From Lojkania enalia (lineage: Eukaryota; Ascomycota; Dothideomycetes; Pleosporales): a stretch of 64,000 nt of DNA. Position 1 is the first letter of the stretch. Each line of letters starts with the position of its first letter. A model generated the notes under the pieces. It had not been told where the DNA came from and searched no databases. It worked only from the letters and a program-made list of their open reading frames with translations. The translations under genes and the position numbers were made by a program. The DNA is taken from NCBI GenBank assembly GCA_010094045.1, contig ML986693.1:101825-165824 (forward strand). The letters run 5' to 3'. Shown here piece by piece: positions 59,030-64,000 of this stretch.

Positions 59030-60901
59030 ACGTATAGTATAAGTAAGCTAATTACCCAAGTAAGCTGATTATAATACTAAAACCCTACTAAAATCGCGAT
59101 AATTATACTTTATAATATTATACTATAATTAACAACTATAAAATCAATTTAGAAAGAAGCTAGAATATAGCTTATACTTTAAACTCTTTAATAAGACGTA
59201 ATACTAACTATACGTCACGTTATATTAATCTATAATATCTCTTAAAGTATACTTAGTATATAAAAGTAAGGAACAGCTTTATAATACAATTGCCGGCCTA
59301 ATTTAATAAAGCTTAGTAAGACTAAGGAGTAGATAATTATTTAGTATATACTAGATCTAGATATAAGAGGATTTCCGCCGCAGCTTACTACTATTTAAGA
59401 TATAGCTAATTTACTACTAGCTGCACGCTCTACTAGCTAGGTTAGAAAGAACTAGGTAGAGAACTTTATTAAACGTACGCCTAAGCTTAAGGTTAAATTT
59501 AATTAAAAGTATGACTATTTAAAAGCTAAATATAAGAATTCTAAGGTTATAAGAGGCTAGTTTAACCTTATATAGAATATAAAAGCTAAGTATAGTATCT
59601 TTAATAAAAATATATATAACTTCAACGAATTAGACTTTATAATAGATATAATATCGATAAGAGTAGTAGTTACTAGCTCTAAGAGATAGAATCGACTAAA
59701 GCAGCTCTAGCCAGGTAATTATAAGTAGACTACAGTTATCTAGAGTATTAATATAATAGGATAGATAATACTACCTTTTATTATCTTTATAGGTATCTAC
59801 TACCTCTCTATATAATATAAAGAAGATAATATTCTACTAACCTAAGCTATATAGGTTACTAATAACGGCTGGACGATAAATAATATTAGTATTAAGTAGT
59901 TAAAGTACTTTAACGCGTATATAAAGGATCGTACTATTAGTATATATTAATTACTAATTTTTAACAGCTATAAAAGCTATAACTTACTTAAATTTAGGTA
60001 GCTCTATAAGAAAAAGAATATTATTACTCTCTATATACTTCTATATTTATTATACCTACTATAGTTACTAAATATAAGTTATTTCTCGCTTTTAAAGACT
60101 GCGTACAGGTGTTAAATTAAGTAGCTAATACGCGGTTATATTAACTATATTATAAAAATTAAGTTCTTACCCTATTTTAAAGCAGCTTTTAACACAGCAA
60201 TTACGAAGAGTAATATTTTAAGTAGCTTTTAAGGTGCTAGCCTAGTTCTATTTAACCTAGATATAGTACTATCGAAGCTTAAAATTTGATTATATATACT
60301 AATACCCTCTATAGTTAAAGATACCCCTTAGAAGTTAAAAATACTAAGTAATCCTATTAAATTTAGGTTTTAATCTGCGTACGTTTAATTAAGAGTTTAA
60401 AAGTACCTAGATAGCTTATTTATTTTAATAGTAGAGGTATTTAAATAGTTTATAAAGGGTACTGTATATATAATATATAAAAATATACTATTACGCGCTT
60501 AGGTTACTAAGCTTTAAATAGTTAATAAAGCTGCTATATAATATTAATTATATAAAAGAAAGCGTATATAGAAGAAAGGTAACCTAACAATTGAAGAAAG
60601 CGCTTGATTAACTACTCTAAAAGAGTTTAGCACTCGTATTAATAGGAAGAAGGGTAGGAAGAAGGCGTGCGTTAATAGAGACCAGCTAACTTAAAGGCGC
60701 TGCAGGTAGTATAGTAAGGTTAGATATAACTCGCGGACGTGTAAAAATAATGCTATAGATATAGAAGAATAGGCTACTATATTATATAGTATAATAGAAT
60801 ATAAGAAAGTATAATATTTTACGAAAAATAGTCGCGATTTTAGTATAGTTTTAGTATTATAATTAGCTCGCTTAAGTAATCAGCTCGCTTATACTATATA
60901 T
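59030..60901 (+). mobile_element. Fot1/pogo-type element H3 (1872 bp)
   Basis: ACGTATAGTATAAGTAAGC start and inverted end, TA at 59028-59029 and 60902-60903. Same length and orientation as H1, inserted in I. Confidence 0.92.
59370..60800 (+). pseudogene. H3 transposase, Fot1/pogo DDE
   Basis: Same order as H1: NFIKRTPKLKVKF, YNFNELDF near 59618-59641 (first Asp to Asn), LLIFNSYKSYN near 59955, LLNISYFSLLKTAYRC near 60065-60115, and a basic tail KRKRIQKKGN near 60560 ending in a Cys/Tyr-rich block (RRCRQYSKVRYNS). RIP stops throughout. Confidence 0.8.
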
Positions 60902-62283
60902 TAGAAGTAGTACATCATTTACTCTAAAGTTACTTATTATTAACAACTAAGATAGCTAGAAAAATATCTACTTTATTATAACTAGATTAGGTATTTATAG
61001 GTTAAACTATTATTATTAGAGAGTAAGGTATTATATAAAGTTAGTAAAGTAGTATATTTACTTATCTAACATACTTATTTACTACCTATATTAATTAGTT
61101 AAAGGTAATTTAATTAGGTAATTATAAATAGATTTTAATAATTTAGAGGTTTAATACTACTAGTTAGACGCTTCTACTCTTTATTATTATTACCAGCTAC
61201 TACTATCTCCCTACTGAATATAAAGGCGATAATATATTTAAGAACTAGGCTATTATAATTAATAAAAACAGCTAGATAATAAATAAACTTAGTATTAAGT
61301 AGTTAAAGTATTTTTATAAGTATATAAAAGATTATATAGTAGATATATATTAACTACTAATCTTTAATAGCTATAACAGTTATAACTTATTTAATTTTTA
61401 GAAACTCTATAAAGAATAAAATATTATTCTACTTTATATTCTAGCTTATTTATTATATCTATTATAGCTACTAGATATAAGCTACTTTTTACTATTAAAG
61501 TATATATATAGAAATTAGATCTTAGTCTTAATATATAATTATATTAACTATATTATAAAACTTAAGTTCTTTTTAGCCTTTAAAGTTACTTTTAATATAT
61601 TAATTATAAAAGATAATATCTATATAAGCTTTTAAGGAGCTAGTCTAATCCTATTTAATTTAGAAGTAGTATTTTTAAAGCTTAATATAAAGCTTTATAT
61701 ACTAATACTACTAATATAATATAATACCTTATAGAAAGTAAAAATACTAAATAATATATATAGGCTAGAAGTTTAATTAATATTAATTTATAATTAGATT
61801 TAAAAAGATAAGTTTTTTACTAGCTTCTATTATTAAGAAGCTAAATTAGCTTAAAAAAGGTTCTATAAAAGTAATATATTAGATTAGGTTAATATATAAT
61901 AAAATTATTAGCCTTTAATAAAGTAAATAAAGTAGTAATAAAATAAAAATAGCGGAAAAAAGGCGAATTTAAGTGTAAAGGACCCTAATAAAAGTATAAG
62001 AAGAGATAATTATTACTAAAAAAGATAATAAGAAGAAAACTTAGGTTATAATATACTAATTTAGAGGGTAATTAAGTATAAGTAGATAGTATAAAATATA
62101 CTATAGCTACTAAAGTAAAATTAGGTATAATTTTTATATATATTAGAAAAATATAGAAGTTTTTATAGAATAGTTATATAAGTTATAAATTACTATTATA
62201 TTATTTAATTATTAAGCTATATATATATAAAGGTTAAAAAAGTTAATAGAGTAGACTATTTACTTATTTAGGCTATTTACTTA

Positions 62284-62390
62284 ACGTATTTTATAAACGA
62301 GTCGCCTACCTAAATAAGTTATCTATTTTATTAACTATCTTTATATTTAGAATTATATATTATAATAATATCTATAAGTATTACTATTAT
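62284..62390 (-). mobile_element. broken end of a D-family element
   Basis: ACGTATTTTATAAACGAG and the following ~90 bp are the inverse of the D right end (20740-20844). It starts at TA in the C2 terminal repeat and loses similarity near 62390. The rest of the element is absent. Confidence 0.8.
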
Positions 62391-62461
62391 AAAATAGATT
62401 CTATTAGCTAGCTTAGTATTAGTAAGGTAATATAGAGTAGAGTATAGTATTATATGATATA
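62391..62461. other. short unassigned interval
   Basis: 71 bases between the broken D end and H4. It does not contain the expected end of C2. Confidence 0.5.
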
Positions 62462-62463
62462 TA

Positions 62464-64000
62464 ACGTACAGTATAAGTAAGCTAATTACTTAAGCAAGCT
62501 AATTATAATACTAAGACTATACTAAAATCGCGACTACTTTTCGTAAAATATTATACTTTCTTATATTCTATTATACTATATAGTAGAGTAGCCTATTCTT
62601 CTATATCTATAGTATTATTTTTATACGTCCGTAAGTTATATCTAGCCTTACTATACTACCTACAACACTTTTAAGTCGGCTAGTTTCTATTAATACGCGC
62701 CTTCTTTCTACCCTTCTTCCTATTAGTACGAGTGCTAAACTCTTTTAGAATAGTTAATTAAGCGCCTTCTTTAATTATTAGATTACTTTTCTTCTATACA
62801 CGCTTTCTTTTATATAATTAATATTATGTAACGGCCTTATTAGCTACTTACAGCTTAGTAACCTAAACGTGTAATAGTACGTTTTTATATATTATATATA
62901 TAGCACCCTTTATAAACTATTTAAACGTCTCTACTATTAAAGTAGATAAGCTATCTAAGTACTTTTAAACTCTTAATTAAACGTACGTAGATTAAGACCT
63001 AAATTTAATAGGATTACTTAGTATTTTTAACTCTTAAGGGGTATCTTTAACTATAGGGAGTATTAGCGTATATAGTCGAACTTCGAGCTTTAATAGTATT
63101 ATATCTGGGTTAAATAGAACTAGACTAGCACCTTAAAAGCTACTTAAGATATTACTCTTTATAATTGCTGCGTTAAAAGCTACTTTAAAATAGAGTAAGA
63201 ACTCGATTTTTATAATATAGTTAATATAACCGTATATTAGCTGCTCGACTTAGCACCTGTATATAGTTTTTAAAGGCGAGAAATAACCTATATCTAGTAG
63301 CTATAGTAGATATAACGAATATAGAGGTATATAGAGAGTAATAATATTCTTTTTCTTATAGAGCTGCCTAAATTTAAGCGAGTTATAACTCTTATAACTA
63401 TCAAGAATTAGTAATTAATATATACTAATAGTACGATCCTTTATATACGTGTTAAAGTGCTTTAACTACTTAATACTAATATTATTTATCGTCCAGCTGT
63501 TATTAGTAACCTATATAGCCTAAGTTAGTAGAATATTATCTTCTTTATATTATATAGAGAGGTAGTAGATACCTGTAAAGATAATAAAAAGTAGTATTAT
63601 CTATCCTATTATATTAATACCCTAGATAACTATAGTCTACTCGTAATTATCTAGCTAGAGCTACTTTAGTTAATTCTATCTTTTAGAGCTAGTAACTACT
63701 ACTCCTATTAATATTACGCCTATTATAAAGCCTAATTTATTAAAGTTATATATATCTTTATTAATAATACTATACTTAGCCTTTATATTCTATATAAGGT
63801 AGAACCAGCCTCCTATAACCTTAAAATCCTTATATTTAGCTCTTAAATAGTCGTACTTTTAATTAAATTTAACCTTAAGCTTAGGCGTATATTTAATAAA
63901 ATTCTCTACCTAGTTCTTTCTAATCTAGCTAGTAGAATATATAGCTAATAGTAAATTGGCTATATTTTAAATAATAGCAAGCTGTAGCGGAAATCCTCTT
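62464..64000 (-). mobile_element. Fot1/pogo-type element H4, inverted, cut by window end
   Basis: ACGTACAGTATAAGTAAGC after TA 62462-62463. 1537 of the expected 1872 bp are present. The transposase (minus strand, from about 62580 to the edge) is collinear with H2. Confidence 0.9.

Larger units (their letters stand above)
57402..61091 (-). mobile_element. Fot1/pogo-type element I, split by H3
   Basis: ATATAAGTAGTAAATAAAT start and inverted end, TA at 57400-57401 and 61092-61093, inserted in C2. 17-bp units at 57412-57428 and 57429-57445. About 1.82 kb without H3. Only copy in the window. Confidence 0.87.
54879..62283 (+). mobile_element. Fot1/pogo-type element C2, split by H2 and I
   Basis: ATATACTTTATAAATAAAT start after TA 54877-54878, collinear with C1. 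Removing H2 and I with their TA pairs leaves about 1.84 kb. The right terminal repeat is cut at CTATTTACTTA (62283) by a D end, so the last few bases are missing. Transposase pieces at 55140-55329, 57206-57401 and 61094-62200 match C1, including LLIFNSYNSYN (second Asp to Asn). Confidence 0.85.

Overview
The window looks like a filamentous ascomycete (Pezizomycotina) chromosome segment. It crosses from about 4.1 kb of ordinary, mixed-composition DNA into about 60 kb of extremely AT-rich, repeat-derived DNA. CpA and TpG are almost gone from the AT-rich part and TpA is in large excess, while CpG survives. That is the mark of repeat-induced point mutation (RIP, CpA to TpA on either strand). The transposon content also fits: Fot1/pogo DDE transposons, a large hAT element, Ty3/gypsy chromoviruses and a Ty1/copia element. 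I cannot name the species, and I see no intact protein-coding gene, tRNA or rRNA.

Left arm (1-4102): unmutated sequence with one recognisable host pseudogene (1773-2552, a fungal multi-pass membrane family resembling DUF3112/'c-likeg1', broken by indels rather than RIP), an imperfect direct repeat pair (2820-2932 and 3119-3230), and a well-preserved 540-bp solo LTR with a CTACT target duplication (3563-4102).

Block 1 (4259-19107): a ~6-kb hAT element (copy A, 4259-17757) split by a complete Ty3/gypsy chromovirus, G1 (9488-16963, 540-bp LTRs, CTTAG duplication, coding on the minus strand). The hAT abuts a gypsy polymerase fragment (17766-19107).

Block 2 (19110-54396): a deep stack of insertions that can be peeled apart by target duplications. 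Fot-type element C1 carries the shortened element D1 and is cut by a gypsy LTR, which is cut by element E0, which runs into an assembly gap. Beyond the gap an inverted E copy (E3) is split by element K. K is split by hAT copy B and by E2. hAT-B contains D2, a full copia element (itself holding a 217-bp solo LTR) and E1 (itself holding H1). E2 contains a full chromovirus, G2, and element F. The deepest chains are five levels.

Block 3 (54399-64000): an unassigned remnant, then C2 split by H2 and by I (itself split by H3), a broken D end, and H4 running off the window.

Almost all genes are RIP-killed transposases and polyproteins. The damage often hits catalytic residues: YVDD reads YINN in two reverse transcriptases, CCHC zinc knuckles have Cys to Tyr changes, and DDE aspartates read Asn. 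The most interesting structural signal is that all seven Fot/pogo-type families start with a form of ACGTA and carry two tandem 17-bp units in the terminal repeat. Seventeen base pairs is the length of the CENP-B box, and these transposases belong to the CENP-B-related class. Element ends and target duplications were read base by base. Limits of internal coding regions are approximate (tens of bases), because RIP stops make exact ends unreadable.
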